Part shown: piece by piece, positions 6,428 through 6,437 of the stretch | Layout: every line of letters begins with the position of its first letter | Numbering within the stretch: position 1 is the stretch's first letter | NCBI GenBank assembly: GCA_002309015.1 | Contig: DBWM01000062.1 | Coordinates: forward strand, 15,307-21,743 | Length of the DNA stretch: 6,437 nucleotides | Reading direction: 5' to 3' | DNA from: Myxococcales bacterium UBA1238 | GTDB taxonomy: Bacteria > Myxococcota_A > Bradymonadia > UBA7976 > UBA1532 | Notes under the pieces: generated by a model | Databases searched by the model: none | Told to the model about the DNA's origin: nothing | The model's input: only the letters and a program-made list of their open reading frames with translations | Made by a program: the position numbers and the translations under genes

Positions 6428-6437
6428 TCGGTTCGCA

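Overview
The window most likely comes from a Myxococcota-type (deltaproteobacterial lineage) genome, or a close relative. The first partial gene ends in a MYXO-CTERM-like sorting tail after a long Asp-Ala-Gly-rich stretch, a style common in that group. The next gene is a very large, cysteine-rich lipoprotein with lamin-tail domains, a kind of architecture also found there. The DNA is moderately GC-rich by eye. No RNA gene, insertion sequence, integrase or CRISPR array was seen.

Layout: (1) positions 1-365, plus strand: the 3' end of a cell-surface protein with a low-complexity DAG/DGG stalk and a Cys, hydrophobic helix and Arg-rich tail. (2) 366-509: a short intergenic region with a weak promoter candidate and a small palindrome. 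(3) 510-4049, plus strand: a 1179-residue predicted lipoprotein with four lamin-tail domains (LTDs) separated by cysteine-rich linkers. The linkers are built from two recurring module types, including an 84-residue tandem duplication and a 25-residue three-unit repeat. (4) 4050-4165: the gap between converging genes. (5) 4166-5221, minus strand: a GT4-type glycosyltransferase of 351 residues. (6) 5313-6146, minus strand: a 277-residue mostly helical protein of unknown function with a Lys/Ala-rich segment and a strongly acidic C-terminal tail. (7) 6147-6437: its leader, with two C6 tracts flanking the ribosome binding site, a promoter candidate, and two near-identical 35-bp direct repeats spaced 127 bp apart.

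The two plus-strand genes look like extracellular or surface proteins and could be functionally linked, though each may have its own promoter. The two minus-strand genes run in the same direction with a 91-bp gap and may be co-transcribed from the promoter near 6200-6227. The sequence gives no direct evidence that the glycosyltransferase acts on the neighbouring surface proteins.

The most unusual parts are the modular LTD/cysteine lipoprotein and the structured leader and repeats upstream of the unknown minus-strand gene.
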